Shown: in pieces, positions 11,159 through 24,026 of the stretch
Position numbering within the stretch: position 1 is the stretch's first letter
How the letters are laid out: every line of letters begins with the position of its first letter
NCBI GenBank assembly: GCA_003344405.1
Contig: NOWV01000031.1
Span: 372,001-436,000, forward strand
DNA from: Trichoplax sp. H2
Taxonomy: Eukaryota > Placozoa > Uniplacotomia > Trichoplacea
DNA: 64,000 bases
Direction of reading: 5' to 3'
Notes under the pieces: generated by a model
Told to the model about the DNA's origin: nothing
Database searches by the model: none
The model's input: only the letters and a program-made list of their open reading frames with translations
Translations under genes and position numbers: made by a program

Positions 11159-14100
11159 TTATGCTGAGGAATCTCTTTCAGCCATCTGATTTAATTTTCC
11201 TCTCATTTCAGAGCTGATTTTCAGTAAGTGATTCATTTGATTCGCCATCATTTCCATGCTGAAATTGAAATGATAATTTAACGTTAATGAACTGATAGTA
11301 ATCTAACGTACAATTTGATTAATCTGTCTGTTTATACTATTAAGATAAGTTATAGCCTTCTACTTTATACATTAAGAATGAAAAATATCCTTAGAATTAA
11401 ATATTATACAGGTAACTTTGTTCATTCATACCCTCTCTCTTGATTGGATACAATTTCTCTCAAATCACGCAATTCGTTTTCTACTGTATTGCTTTCTTCC
11501 ACTTCAGTCACATCTTGGTTTTGGTAGAAATGATTTTGAAGCTAGAAAGGGTACAATTTAAATTTCTGAGTAATTTTATAAAGCTCTATATCAATCACTA
11601 TAACATATCCTATATTTCAAAACTAATCATATCCAATCTAGTTTAAGATACTATCAAGCCATCCTCTACAAACTTATCCATAAATTACGATGGATAAAAG
11701 CAATAACCAATACTAACTCTAGTCAGTAATCCCAGCGCTTTTTTTTCCTCTTTACTGATATAAAATTTCTTCATCAGCACGTATGGTAGTGCATTTTCAA
11801 CTTGATCTATGAATTGCACTTGAATTTTCAAACGACTAAGAACGGCATTTCTTTCAATTTTATCGATATCGCCTACGGCTAAACCAACCTATGGCACAAC
11901 GGTATAATTAATCTGATTAATGAATGACTGCTAAATGAGTACCAAACTCCGGTGGTAGATTGATTATGGCATAGTAGCAAAATATCAGTAGTAGTCATCA
12001 AAACATGATTCATCTATTCTGCATTTTATTTACCATAAGATTCATGGCTGCGATAGGCATGACCACCGCGACGATAATCAAAAAGACAAAGGCAAGAATA
12101 TTAAAGGGATACATGGTTAGATGTCCATTAACTGGGTTAAAGAAGACTTCTATATAATCTAATTCTCCCAGCATCATATCGAAAACTTTGAGGAAAGAAT
12201 ATGGTGCGGTTTTGAAAGGATTCTGTTATGATTGTCAGAAAAAAACATATCTCTTAGCAGCTTATTAACAAAGATTAAATCATTCTTATAGAAATGTAAC
12301 TTCAAACATTTATTTACCAGATGGCCCAGGATAATATGAAAGCTGAGTCCAAATGCGACTATTAGGAATATCAACATCACTCCCACCTAGCGATCATGGA
12401 TGCAAATAGAATCATTAGAAGAATCAGTCTTTAAAAAAATCATCACTTAAACAATGTCCAATTTACGCGCGGTCAATGATGGTTTGCAATCGATGAAATA
12501 GAGTCATGGCAATATCCATGTATCATTAACCTACCTTAGCAATGGTAAACAAGACCGATTGCAGCATAGCCACATAGATACCGAAGGTAGGTAATCTAGA
12601 TTGATTAAAATGGTTTGTCAGCATAATTCAATTTAATGGCTATTATTATACTAGTCGGTATAGCTACGCGACATTAGGGTTACTATTCCACTCAAAATTC
12701 AGCCAATAATTTAGATCTATAAGCCTTATAGCTATTTCTCTAATGGTTATTATTATAAAAATAGATACATTCCATTTAAAATCCAGTCAACACTTGGACC
12801 TGTATGCTTTATAGCTACGGTAGCTGCGGTATCTATTTTCCCGAGATAGAATACTAGTGGTAGTTTATCGTAACAACTCATTCTACTTTATACCTAGAAT
12901 GACTAAAAATGTAAGTCTAAAAGACTTTTACTACATCATCGGGAATATCTTGGGGAAGGTTGAAAATGAAGGGATTCAAGATGCTCCCCATTTACAGTTA
13001 TATTATCGTAAAAATAGTAATAAAAGCTGACGTTAATATTGTCGACCAATTCGGTATGGATTAAAACAAATTATAGTAGTGTTATTATAGAATAGAAGAC
13101 TCAAGCTATGCAATCAAGTAGGATCAAATATCTTACCTTTTAAGATAGACTATTAGATTGCACCAAGTTAGGCAAACATTGATGCTGCCTATAGCCCACT
13201 GAGTAACGTCAGGATCTCCTCCAGGTGGAACAGAAAACGTGATGGCGGTTATGTACATAAATAATTCAATGTAATTGGAATAGGATAGGAAGTAGGATAA
13301 CCTCTGCCAAGAAAAGAAAAGAGAAGACAATCAGTAACAACATTTTTCGATATATTGTCGTTTACTGCAGAAAAACCTAATCGATAGCATTAAACTGGAT
13401 GTGAGAGCACTGGTAAAGTGATGGTCGATAAATTACTTTTAAAGATACCTGGCGCAACATTTGGGCAACTTCTGTCAGTAAATTGACGGAAGTAAAGATG
13501 AGGATGATCAGCTGAGCAACGAAAAGATCTGGTCTTGAAGTCTAAAATAGTATTTGAAGATGGCGTGATTAACAGATGTTCAAAAGGCAATCCTTTTCGT
13601 TATTTAATTAAGCAGAGCAATAGTCTTAAATCCTTGTCAATATCGCTTAAAGAAGTAAACTTACAATTGTAAAATAATATTCTGTAAAGGTCTCATTTCC
13701 GATCGTATATGTATATGGAGTGAAACCAGTACCAGCAAGATCATTAGTGCTAGACGAGCTTATAGAAGTAAGATATGTAACGATATTGCCCTCTGGACGC
13801 AAAGCGATAATGTAATAGGTTAAAGCACCCACGAATAAGAGGTAAAGAATCAGATTGCTAAAATAAATTGGGATGCCGAATGTGCGCCTGCAGGTTTGAA
13901 TAAAATCAAAAATAAAGAATAAATTTAAGGTGCGTGAATAAAAGTTTTTAAGATGCTATTTTAAATGGTTAAAATCAACAATTTTATCATGTTTAAGTAT
14001 AAATAAATTATCAACATACGATATTACATTACTGTATTATCATTTAGCTTAAGTCTGCTAAGAGCATTAAAATAGAAACTTTTTAAGTGGTTAAAATCAA

Positions 14101-17100
14101 CCGTTTTAGAATGGTCATACCTAAATCGATTATCAAAATACGATATTACATTATTATTATTCAGTTTTAGCATGCTTAGAGTACTGGAATAGACATTATG
14201 CATTATTACCATTTCACTTTAGTATACTTAGAGTACTGGAATAGAACTAAGATAAGCATATCACAGAATTTCTTATATACCATTTAGCATCAAGTAGTGC
14301 CTGGGATAGTTCATGAAGCAGTAATCCTGTTCTTTTATGTTCAATCATAGTCTATTAATCATAATAGATATACAAATAAGGCTTAAAATTGTACATAATA
14401 TAATAGCTTCTGATTATAAAATCGATTCTATCGATAAGCCCACTACCAAAAGAAACGATTATCTATCCGGATTGTTACCATTAATGCGTTACATCTCCAA
14501 TTATCTTTAGAGCTCTTTTTTAAATGCCTTTCGACGCTTGGTCCTGGATCCAATAAAGAGTAATCATACACAATCTAGTGAAATGAAAAAGAAAGTTGCT
14601 AAGAAAATGCATTCGATATGGGTATGATTGATGGGTTTAGTAGGTATTTCCATTTCTCATCTTTATAGGTAAATTTCAATCAGATGCTTTTAAAGCATAG
14701 TATCCATTCTAAATTGAAACGAAATCATAACTACACGGATGAATTATACTGGTTGTAGCCCAGGACTACATAATTATTCATAAATGTAAATAATCAACGC
14801 CAAATAGTGACTTAATTTGTGAATATAATATTGAGTAAGTGTAAATTAAACATCAAGTCGTGTCTATCTCTCCAAAAATTATGTACTAACACAATATCAT
14901 GCTCAACGAATCGTGCCCAAATGTCGGTAATTTTTATTTCTCTTCGATTGATTTAAAGTAGATTTTTTAAAATAGATCATTTTGATAAAACTTTGAAATA
15001 TACTTCAGCAATTTTCTCAATTAAAAGTAGTATTTCTATATGCTAACTCCATCGAAAAGTAATGATAAGTGTCTATGGTGATACTTTAATTAGCAAAATT
15101 TCAGTTACGTAATAGTTCTATTTCTAACATAAACTTGAGAGAAGAAAATTATAGTCTGTTGATAAGATTTTAAGTCAATATATCGACTATGAATTAAAAG
15201 ATACCAACCGTTTTATCCATACTTCCACTTGCACTCCTTGCAATAGATAAATCCATTACAACCTAACCCCAAAAGGATAGTTAACATGGAACACAAATGT
15301 GGTAATACTAAGAGAAATCCTCTAAACGGTACAAAATTTCACCTTTGCAACCACTGGCAGTTTCTCTATCAAATTTTGCATGACAGAGTAACCTTTGCTA
15401 TCAATTCTATTTAAAATTTCTCCACTCCTAATGAAATAAACCAATAACATCATTAATAGCGAAAAAGAGTTTTCAATATTTAAAACGGTTTAAAAAAATT
15501 AAAGGGATTATGGCTGTTGGATCTTTAGAATAGCGGTTGACGCATTATTCTACAATTTTGCTAGATAAAGCAATACACTACCTTTTATGCTTGACAATTA
15601 ATAGCGCAGCTTCTTCATTTTCGCCTTCAATAGCGAGATCTAAGCAGGTTTTAGCTTCAATAGTAGCCAATGTTATATCGCTACCACTTTCAAGTAACAT
15701 TTTTACGACAGCGCTCGATCCTTGACTGGCTGATAAATGCAAAGGTGTTTCCTAAATAATATCAACAAGATTATAATTACTAATGATTCATCATTTTAAG
15801 CATAGTAGCTGATTCTGGAAAGATACGATAGTTAAATTTTACGATAAGCATGATGTTAAAATTAAAGAAAGCTATTAGGAAATTTCGATCTTTTACAAGA
15901 TAGAAATCAAGTATTGCGTAGCTCATTCTACAACTTTTTATCTTTTAAAGCTATTACCAAGCGAGAATTGATTCGATTTACATCAGCTCCATTTTGCAGC
16001 AGCAATTTTCCTACTTGTGCAAAACCTTTCGATGCAGCATATTCTAATGGGGTCATGTAGCTGCCATCTCTACAATCAAGATCATAGAAGTGATGATAGT
16101 TTTACAAGAATGGATCATATCTAACTGCAATATTTAAAATTTTAAAATTGTATACTATCTCGCGATCGGTATTTCTGATTCAATAAAGTCGTTGAACTTA
16201 ATCACCTTTTCTCAACATCTGCACCATACTTTAACAGCATTGCCGTTACTTCTACTGAATTATTAATTACAGCAAAATGCAATGGAGTTCTTGATTTCTC
16301 CCCCAAAGAATTGACTGCTGATAGAGAAGTTTCACATAAATATTTAGCGATAAGTAGATCGCCTTTCCTGTAAAAAAAGATGAGAGCTAATTCAGAATTA
16401 TTTTATTCAACAGCAGATACCAGCTGGACATTAAATTTTTGTTTATTGCATCATTCTAAATGAACATCAAATTCTACATTTATGAAGACAGAATATTATA
16501 TCAGATATTATCCGCATCGATACTATCTGAACAGCTCAAAAAAAGTCCAAATTGAAATGTTAATAGGATTTAATTTGGAAATAATGCCTATTTTATACTG
16601 ATGCTAAATAACTTACGCGCAAGCTAGATGAAGTGGTATATCATCATCATCGTCATGACTATCCACAATTGCTCCATTACTGACTAAAACCTCAACAATC
16701 TAATAAAGTAAATGCGTAGATAGAAACAAGAGTTTTAGAAATTCTAGTTTTTGAAGTAGTAAAGAGATAGATATAGTTTCTGGTAAAATAAACGTTAAGC
16801 ACTCTCTTAACCTGATGACTTCCACTCTCCACTGCATAATGTAAAGGTGTTTTCTCAAAATTGTCCGATGAATTTAGAAATTTACCAGCTGGTGTCTACA
16901 AATTTATAATGCAAATTACTTAGGTTATAACTAGATTCAATAAAAGTGATAATATAAACTACAAGTAAAATTATTTCAATACTGAGTAATCAATAAGTCG
17001 ATTTATAACTTATTGCGCTTATCAATAGATTCAATACGAATGATCTGATAACTTAGTTTATTATTCTAATTATTTTAATATTGAATAATCAATAAGTCCA

Positions 17101-20100
17101 TGTATAACTTACTCTTATTAAATGTTGAATTAATTGTAAGTGACCATTTTGGACAGCAAGATGGAGACAACTTCGTTGTACTTCATCAACGGAAGAAATA
17201 TTTGCATTACGTTGGAGTAAGTAGTCGATTACCGCAATATGGCCTTTAGCTGCTGCACATAGTAAAGGTGTCTTTTTTGTATGATCGACTGCATTAATAT
17301 CAGAACCCTATCAGATAATAATTATAATTATAATTTTAGTTCATTCTATGGCTTAGCTTGCCCTCATTCCTAATCATGACCTAAGCCTATCACTACGAGG
17401 ATACCCAACTCTTTTCTTAAATTATGCTCTGTTTACAAATTAATCATTCCGAGATATGTAGTCAGGTAAGTATGAACATTCTTCAAGATTTTTGCATCAA
17501 TGCTGCACGATTACTAATTTTGTTTAAAAGCAACGTCCAAATCAAAATCAAAGTAGTCTTCCTAATCTAGCCAAAGTAGAAATATATCTAATCACAATTA
17601 CATCTATACAAATATTTCAGATAGTCACTTATGGTGGATAATCGATAGGTAAAATGAGAACAATTTTTTAAAATGATGAATGATACAAGACCACATTAGC
17701 CGTCATTTAAGCCAAAACGGGAGATAAATATCTGCTTATAATGTGTTTGTACGAGTATACAAGTACTTCTAGATAATCACTTATTGTGGATGACAGATAG
17801 GTAAAATGAGAATATATTTTAGTGTGATGGGCGGATCAAGGCAACTCTAGCCTTCGTCTTAATAGGAGAAAGTGAATTTTGTAGTACTTACTAATTCGAT
17901 GAGCAATTCCATGATAGGTAAGTGGCCGTATAAACTAGCTAGAAAAAACGGTGTTCGATACTGATAGTTGTGGATGTTTACTGCAGCTCCTTGATCGACC
18001 AGCAATTTGGTAGCCTCATAGTAGCCATTAGCCGCTGTAATATGCAAAGCTGACCAGCCATCTTTCTATACCATCACAACAAGATATGAACAAAGATATT
18101 ATTGTAAGACTAAGAAGTGAATGAAATAATTTTAACTATGACTGTTATATGGTAATCATTATCGTAGGAAACGTAAATAACATTTGTATTTACGAAAAGT
18201 GAATAAGGGATGATTCAAGTACTATAACAAAGGAAACCATCATTTTCTATCAATATTCTTACTTGTACGGAGTTGATATTGGTTCCATTATCTAAGCATA
18301 TCTCCATAGCCTAGTAGCAAATAGGATAATTAAGTTATTGATCATTCTATAATTTTGATATACAAAATGCGGACATTTTATATATGCTAACAATATTTAA
18401 ATAATCCAGGATACAGCTAATAAACTAAGACTGCTGTTAAATTTATTTCCTATAAAGGATTAATTATTTCTCTCATCACCTTCGCATGCCCGCCCTGAGC
18501 CGCACGATGGAATGGAAATTGCTTTTCGTTGTCTTCACAGATTAGAAGATCAACAGCCGACAATCCAAAGCTGGACGCAATTTGTAAAAATAATTTTAGA
18601 ACTTGAGAATGACCTTTGGATGCTGCGCTATGGATTGGCGTACTACCATCAATTGCTTGGGCTAACAAGTTGCTTTTATGTTTGAGCTGTAAGAACGTGT
18701 AAGATATTAATAAAGTGTCATTTAATTAGCCTTACAATATAGCACCATAATAGAAGATAGATTTATATAATTTAATCCATGCAAGAAAATCTTTCGTTTA
18801 AACTTCAAATTCAAAATGTTTTATTGCTAAATAATACTGCTAAGATAACGATGTGACTGAATTCAAAACAGAAATCTACGCTAAGAAGTAGAACAATAGC
18901 TACTTTTATATCTATGCTATAATCAAGCTCAATAGCTTACAAGATGTTGGCAGACTTCAAGTCTTCCTCTCATGGCGGCCTGATGCAATGGAGTATTCAA
19001 ATCATCATCCATAACGTTGACTTCAAGTAAGTTGTGTTCAGTAATATACTAATATCAGTGATATAATTTAGACAAGTTGAGCAATCTTTCAATATTGCCA
19101 ATATAATACAATATCACCACAAAATTAAATTATTTAAATTATCATTGCAAGAGAAGCGATAATGATATACATTAGAAATCTTTCAGAAGAGTTGAAATTC
19201 AATTTATCACCTACCTTACAAATCTTTAAATGGCCCAATTTGCTAGCTTCATGAAGTACTGTGTTACCTTGATCATCGACTAATTTAAAGTCAGCACCTG
19301 CTTCATGCAAGACTTCAAAACTAGCCAAGCTGTTATATTTAGCGGCCATAAATAAAGGAGTATTTCCATCATAACCTCGAATATTAGCATCTAGTGGTAG
19401 CATATACAAATGCAAAATGCCATATTAATTAGTAAAATTGGCATAGGTAAATATGTGAAGCTATTCTTTCGGAGTTAAAGGTGTGATTTATATTTTTTTA
19501 ACGTTACATATCTTATAGTTTATGTTCATAAATTGTACGGACTTTTAAAGGAGAGAAGATGGAGTAATGTTATGTACCTGCACCATGAGAGACTAACGTC
19601 TTAACTACATCGACGCGATTACCACGGGCTGCATAGTGCAAGGGTGCCATCTGATGTTCATCTAAGTTATTGCAAGCATTTTTTTCATCGGAAAGTGTAT
19701 TGAAATGATTTTCTACTGCAGCGACATCACCAAATTTTGCAGCCTGGGTACGATCATGTCGTTAATGAAACAATAATAATAAAAAGCAATCAATATTAAC
19801 CTCTAATTCCCCCAAAAAGTGAACTATTATAATGCTAGACTTACTACATGGAATAGCACATGCACGGTCGAAATAGCGTCGTGCACGTCAAATTATTTGA
19901 TCAGTAAGCGATAAAAAATTAATTGACTATCGCAGGGCTAAGACCTATACCGTACGAACTATTAGTTACTGAATACTAGCTCCGTCCTATCGAGTTCTAT
20001 CGTTTTGACTCGACAAAGATTATCATTATCCTTGGATATACTTACCCAAAAGAGATCTTTAAAATATTCAGTTTCCGATCGTCTAACGGTAGTAACTTGA

Positions 20101-20839
20101 TTCTAGACGAAAAATTAAAAAAATTGTTATACCAAAGAACATTTTAGTTTATAAATAACTTCCAGTTTTGCTGCTTATTAGGTATCAGTACCTAAATTTT
20201 ATCATTTGATGACTAATTTCAAATGCAAAGTGAGCAAAATTACAGTAATTATTTATGCTATAAAGTATTATGAAGTATTATTGTAAGTAGATACATTTTG
20301 TATGCGTTAAAGGAGGAAGTATTATTTAGAAAAATTTACATAAATTTTAGTGATTTCATCAATTCAGTATATTATTGTATCTATATTTTAATAACACGCA
20401 GTACTGTTCGATGCTAACAGTAAATAGTCTTTTGGAATCCGTACTGGAATCAATAATAAAACACTATAACTTTTAAGTAATATCTCGAATAATTTCAAAA
20501 TAAGATGTAGCCAGATAAGATAAGATCTACATTTAATCGCAATTAACGCTACCAATCTTATCGTCCTTCGTTATATAATTTAATGTTAGCATGAAAGTAT
20601 AACAAAAGATATAATGAACCATTTACAAACAAAACACTGTCCTTAGCAGCGTACCGTCAAGGTTTTATCGCCTATTTTATCGCCTATTTTATAACGTTAT
20701 AGCAAATCCATCTGTTCACTGCATTTATGATTAGTAAAAATTCAAAATTATCATAAAAAAGTCTATATTTATTTACCATGTCTTTCATGTCAATCTCAAG
20801 GACTGGCTGCACAGTCAACCATCTGTGCATTCGATTCAT
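11159..20839 (-). CDS. TRPA1-like channel, copy A (27 exons, ~1,097 aa)
   Basis: Exons 5'->3': 20777-20839, 20046-20102, 19578-19743, 19215-19390, 18941-19048, 18480-18686, 18263-18310, 17892-18065, 17113-17307, 16812-16895, 16617-16699, 16206-16367, 15958-16069, 15582-15751, 15343-15427, 15209-15262, 14479-14574, 14281-14351, 13665-13887, 13449-13541, 13137-13303, 12535-12595, 12318-12386, 12034-12222, 11718-11888, 11432-11541, 11159-11258. Every junction keeps frame. The start ATG at 20839 opens a 21-codon exon shared with copies C and D. Exons 3-14 encode sixteen ankyrin repeats of TPLHxAA type. Exons 17-18 are the linker and pre-S1 helix (DAKWRTFG), exon 19 S1 and the S1-S2 loop with an N-E-T sequon, exons 22-24 S4, S5 and the pore with MLGELDY, and exon 25 GLAVGDIDKIER. 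By family knowledge, a tetrameric non-selective cation channel of the plasma membrane; the stimulus is unknown. The S1-S2 loop is the longest of the copies, with a Ser-rich insert. Confidence 0.9.
12632..12840. repeat. Intronic tandem duplication, copy A (S3-S4 intron)
   Basis: Two diverged units of about 120 bp, each with ATGG-TATTATTATA, a TTCCA-T-AAAAT stretch, CAGTCAA/CAGCCAA, and a TTATAGCTA end, lie in tandem within the intron. Confidence 0.5.
13948..14244. repeat. Intronic tandem repeat, copy A (before the S1 exon)
   Basis: Two full units of about 120 bp plus a partial third. Shared blocks are TGGTTAAAATCAAC, ATACGATATTACATTA and CTTAGAGTACTGGAATAGA. Confidence 0.7.
16915..17112. repeat. 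Intronic tandem duplication, copy A (intron 9)
   Basis: Two units of roughly 110 bp sharing TAGATTCAATA, ATTATTT-AATA-TGA and AATCAATAAGTC followed by TATAACTTA. Confidence 0.55.
17615..17830. repeat. Intronic tandem duplication, copy A (intron 8)
   Basis: Two units of about 150 bp sharing ATA-TCACTTAT-GTGGAT, GATAGGTAAAATGAGAA and TTTTA-TGATG. Confidence 0.6.
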
Positions 20840-21322
20840 TATGCTAATATTCAGTCTTTAAATTCCGTTAAAGTAAGCTGTAGAAGTACTTATGAATAAT
20901 TTTCAAGAATTGAATCTAATAGCGAGTTCAATTTTATCGCTCAATTTTGCTTTGAGTCAGAGTAGCCTAATACGCAGGAAGAAAAATCGATTCTGAATAA
21001 CATCTTGTTTGATTTGAGTTTATTATACATTGAGTATTGCTCCAGGGCTTAAGATATTAACAATATAACGAATAATAGTCAATTCAATCTTTAAAGCAAT
21101 CCTGCTGCTATTTTTGGTGTGACAATTTTCGATTATACGTAAAATTGAGGCAAATATAAACAGACAATGCCACCTGCTTGAATATAGTTACGTCAGAACT
21201 TACGTCTAGTGTAAAGATATTAGACATGGAATAGATCTTGAATGTACCTATTGTAAAATGTCATAGTCCCGATTAGCATAATAATATTCTTTCGCTTTGT
21301 CATCATGATGAATATTAATGCT

Positions 21323-21335
21323 ATTACTTAGCAAC
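21323..21335 (-). promoter_or_regulatory. Conserved upstream 13-mer of copy A (RFX/X-box-like)
   Basis: Minus-strand GTTGCTAAGTAAT, about 484 bp upstream of the copy-A ATG. The same word sits 472 bp upstream of copy C and, with one change, 488 bp upstream of copy D, while flanking bases have diverged. It resembles two half-sites of an RFX X-box with a one-base spacer. Regulation is inferred. Confidence 0.4.
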
Positions 21336-21339
21336 AACG

Positions 21340-21347
21340 TGACGTCA
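21340..21347. promoter_or_regulatory. Perfect CRE palindrome TGACGTCA
   Basis: Full cAMP-response element palindrome 4 bp from the conserved upstream 13-mer of copy A. It is absent at the equivalent position of copies C and D, so it could give copy A distinct regulation. Function is inferred from the motif alone. Confidence 0.35.
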
Positions 21348-21954
21348 TTCAATAATGAACTTATTAGCATCTTTAGAACTGACTGAATATGGGAATGCTC
21401 ATAATGGGAACCAGTTCATTAGCAATCTATGAAGATGATAAGATTACCTATGCTGCAATCAGATAAACAGCGCTTCTAAACAGATTATAATATCAAGAAA
21501 TAGGTCCTGTATGATTCAGTGATCCATAAATGTAAAGGTAGTATACAAGTTTAGCCTTATCTTACAGCAATTGTATAGCAGTATAAGCTTCAAAGAAACT
21601 CTACCTATTAATTAGTTGTTACAGAATATGTTATACAGAATATATTCTATTTCTCTATCGATTAACTAATTGCTGTACCTGGCACAGCATAACCTGATTG
21701 TTTATTTTCATATAATCCAGGTAAAGTAAATTAAACTCTAAATGGGGTAATCGTTTCTACCTCATCTATTACTGATGACGAAAATCTAACTTTATGTTTA
21801 TTCACTTAAGATTGATATATTACTTGCTTAGAAGAAGTATCCTTTAGTGGGAAAAGGTATCTAAATGGTAGTGAAGCGATATTTTGAAATAGGATGGAGT
21901 CACTTCAATTTCGTGTTCGTAACAAAAGTCTTATTACCTATGATATGAACTTTA

Positions 21955-22245
21955 AATACATCATTAGCTTAGATTCAAATCTCATCGACTATAAAATGTA
22001 CCTTAAGATCGAAATTAATATTTTCATCCTACTCATATGTAAAAGATAAATGTAAATCTAAAGTAATACATTATTATAGATAAACCACTCTGCTTTATAC
22101 ATGTAGTAAGCTTAAATTTGAACCCTATCGACTTTAAAAAATAACATAAGATCAAAGTTTAAGTTTCCATCCACTTCTATATGGGAGATAAACATAAGTC
22201 CAAAGTTACACCTTACTGTTAACAAATTACTCTGCTTTATATACT
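21955..22245. repeat. Two-unit tandem duplication, ~145 bp unit
   Basis: Both units carry a TTAGCTTA/GTAAGCTTA block, ATTCAAATCTCATCGACT or its variant, AAGATC-AA-TT, CATCC-ACT and a CTCTGCTTTATA junction. Diverged, non-coding, upstream of copy A. Confidence 0.55.
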
Positions 22246-23184
22246 GATGGTTCGAGTATTCCAAAAATAGATTTTAAAGAGGTTGAGACACAAGGTCAGA
22301 ATTCAAAACAAAATATGATCAATAATGTGTGTTCTCATTATAATATCATATTTGTTTTTAAATAGAACAGATCGCAATAGTTACGACCTAACTAAATCAA
22401 TACTACAGAACTTCACATTGTCTATCATATCCTATCTATCTATTGCATTTATTGTAAAGAATTCATAAATAATATAAATTATACCTGTTGCCATATTAAT
22501 GTAGTCATTACAACGAGAGAGAGAGCATCAGGTAGTTGCATAGAAAAGGTAGCACTATTGCATGGCAAGATAATCAGATTTAAGTATGACTGACATTCAA
22601 AATATTCATAGACGATCTAATAGGGATTATTAGGCTAGACATAGTCAACGCCTAATCATTTTCGAGCTACAAAATCAGTCTATATCTAGGAATATCATGC
22701 CATAATGGATAGAATATAGTAAGACTTGTTTTCGCGATAGTCCTAACTGTATATATTTTTAAGGATCGGTTCACTATTCAAGGTTGACGATCTTGCGGAA
22801 TGCTAATCTGTATGGCACCATGATTGTACTAACGTTTATTTATTATTGATTATTTAATTTTATTCAAATCTATCAGAATATAGGGTTTGGTGGTGATAAA
22901 CCAACGTCGCGAGTAGTCCGATCACATAAAGGAAAACAAACGATCTATTCAATAATGCTCTATATTTGACTTTTAAAATCCCTTGTACTTTTTAAATGAT
23001 AGCTCGGGGGTAATTAACGCAATACATAGATCTTCATGGTTCCAATTTTCCTTTATTTTATACCAGAATAAGCTACATCATTAAAAGAATAGAATTGTTT
23101 CGGACGTTTATAATAGAATAAAATGCGATAATGAAATCTTTTATCCTTAAAGTTAATATAACATTTAGTATCTTAATTATTTCT

Positions 23185-23592
23185 TGTCACGGTACGAACT
23201 ACCGTGAAGAAATAGCTATCTAAATTAGGTTAATATAATATAGTGATATTATATTACAACTAGTTACTTACAATAGGAATGACTCTAATTATAAATGTGT
23301 TACAGTAAATTTAATGCTGTGCTGTAATGTGTACTGAAATGATTCTGTGAATGGACATATTGTAGTCCGACTGTGAAAAACTAGTTAGTAGATGTTCTCA
23401 CCCAAGTATTTTTATAAGATGACTTGTGAATGTTAGCTGCTGTAGAAGGGTATATAAACCCGTCAGATAGTTGAGTTTAACGTAGAATCGAAGGCGTCTA
23501 AATTCTTGTGAGTAGGGATACTGAATCTCGGAGACTATAGTAATTTAGAGATTTGTTTTACGTTATCCTTGTCACGAAGCTGATTTGTGACA
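23185..23592 (+). mobile_element. Solo LTR, 408 bp, with perfect 5-bp target duplication
   Basis: Begins TGTCACGG and ends TTTGTGACA, so the termini TGTCAC/GTGACA are inverted repeats. It is flanked by TTTCT at 23180-23184 and 23593-23597. Internal features are a dyad ACGGTA-CGAAC-TACCGT at the 5' end, a TATATAAA box near 23451, and a conserved stretch GGAGACTATAGTAATTTAGA shared with the LTR at 45679. No internal element sequence adjoins it, so it is a solo LTR left by recombination, probably of a Ty3- or Copia-class element (5-bp duplication). Confidence 0.85.
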
Positions 23593-23799
23593 TTTCTACA
23601 GTCCTTGGTTATATAAGAAAAGCAATTATAGCAATGATTATTATCACTAAATTATCTTCGGTCATTATTTTATGAGTGCAATTCCCCAAACTATCTTTCT
23701 TCTGCTAACTTTGTAAATACTTGCTTCCGCTGGCTTTGATGCCAACGTGAATTATACCATTCCTTAATCCTGCTCGCATTATTAGAAAGACTAATCTTG

Positions 23800-23890
23800 A
23801 TGAAGCAGCTTCTCTTGTTCTGCTCCACTTTATTGATGCAAAATATTTCTCTGAGCACAATGGATAATATACTATGTAATACTGTAATCA
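23800..23890 (-). pseudogene. Decayed TRPA TRP-box exon downstream of copy B
   Basis: Minus-strand peptide VLREIFCINKVEQNKRS aligns with LLRKKFYISKEEKRQL of the functional exon 25. It lies about 140-230 bp past the stop of copy B. Three similar remnants sit at the same relative place behind copies D, E and the relic at 57.2 kb. Confidence 0.55.
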
Positions 23891-24026
23891 ATTCCTTATA
23901 GAACGATTATTCTTGAAATCGAATAGTTATCTGTAATAATTGAATACCTAACTAGGAAATATCAGGGTGTGATTAATTAATTTATTAGAAAGTCATTCGA
24001 ATATGAATTATGAATTGGTTATACGA

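Larger units (their letters stand above)
20840..24026. other. Intergenic: upstream of copy A, downstream of copy B
   Basis: Holds the presumed promoter of copy A (conserved 13-mer and CRE at 21323-21347), a two-unit repeat at 21955-22245, a solo LTR at 23185-23592, and a decayed TRP-box exon at 23800-23890. No further gene was seen. Confidence 0.55.
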
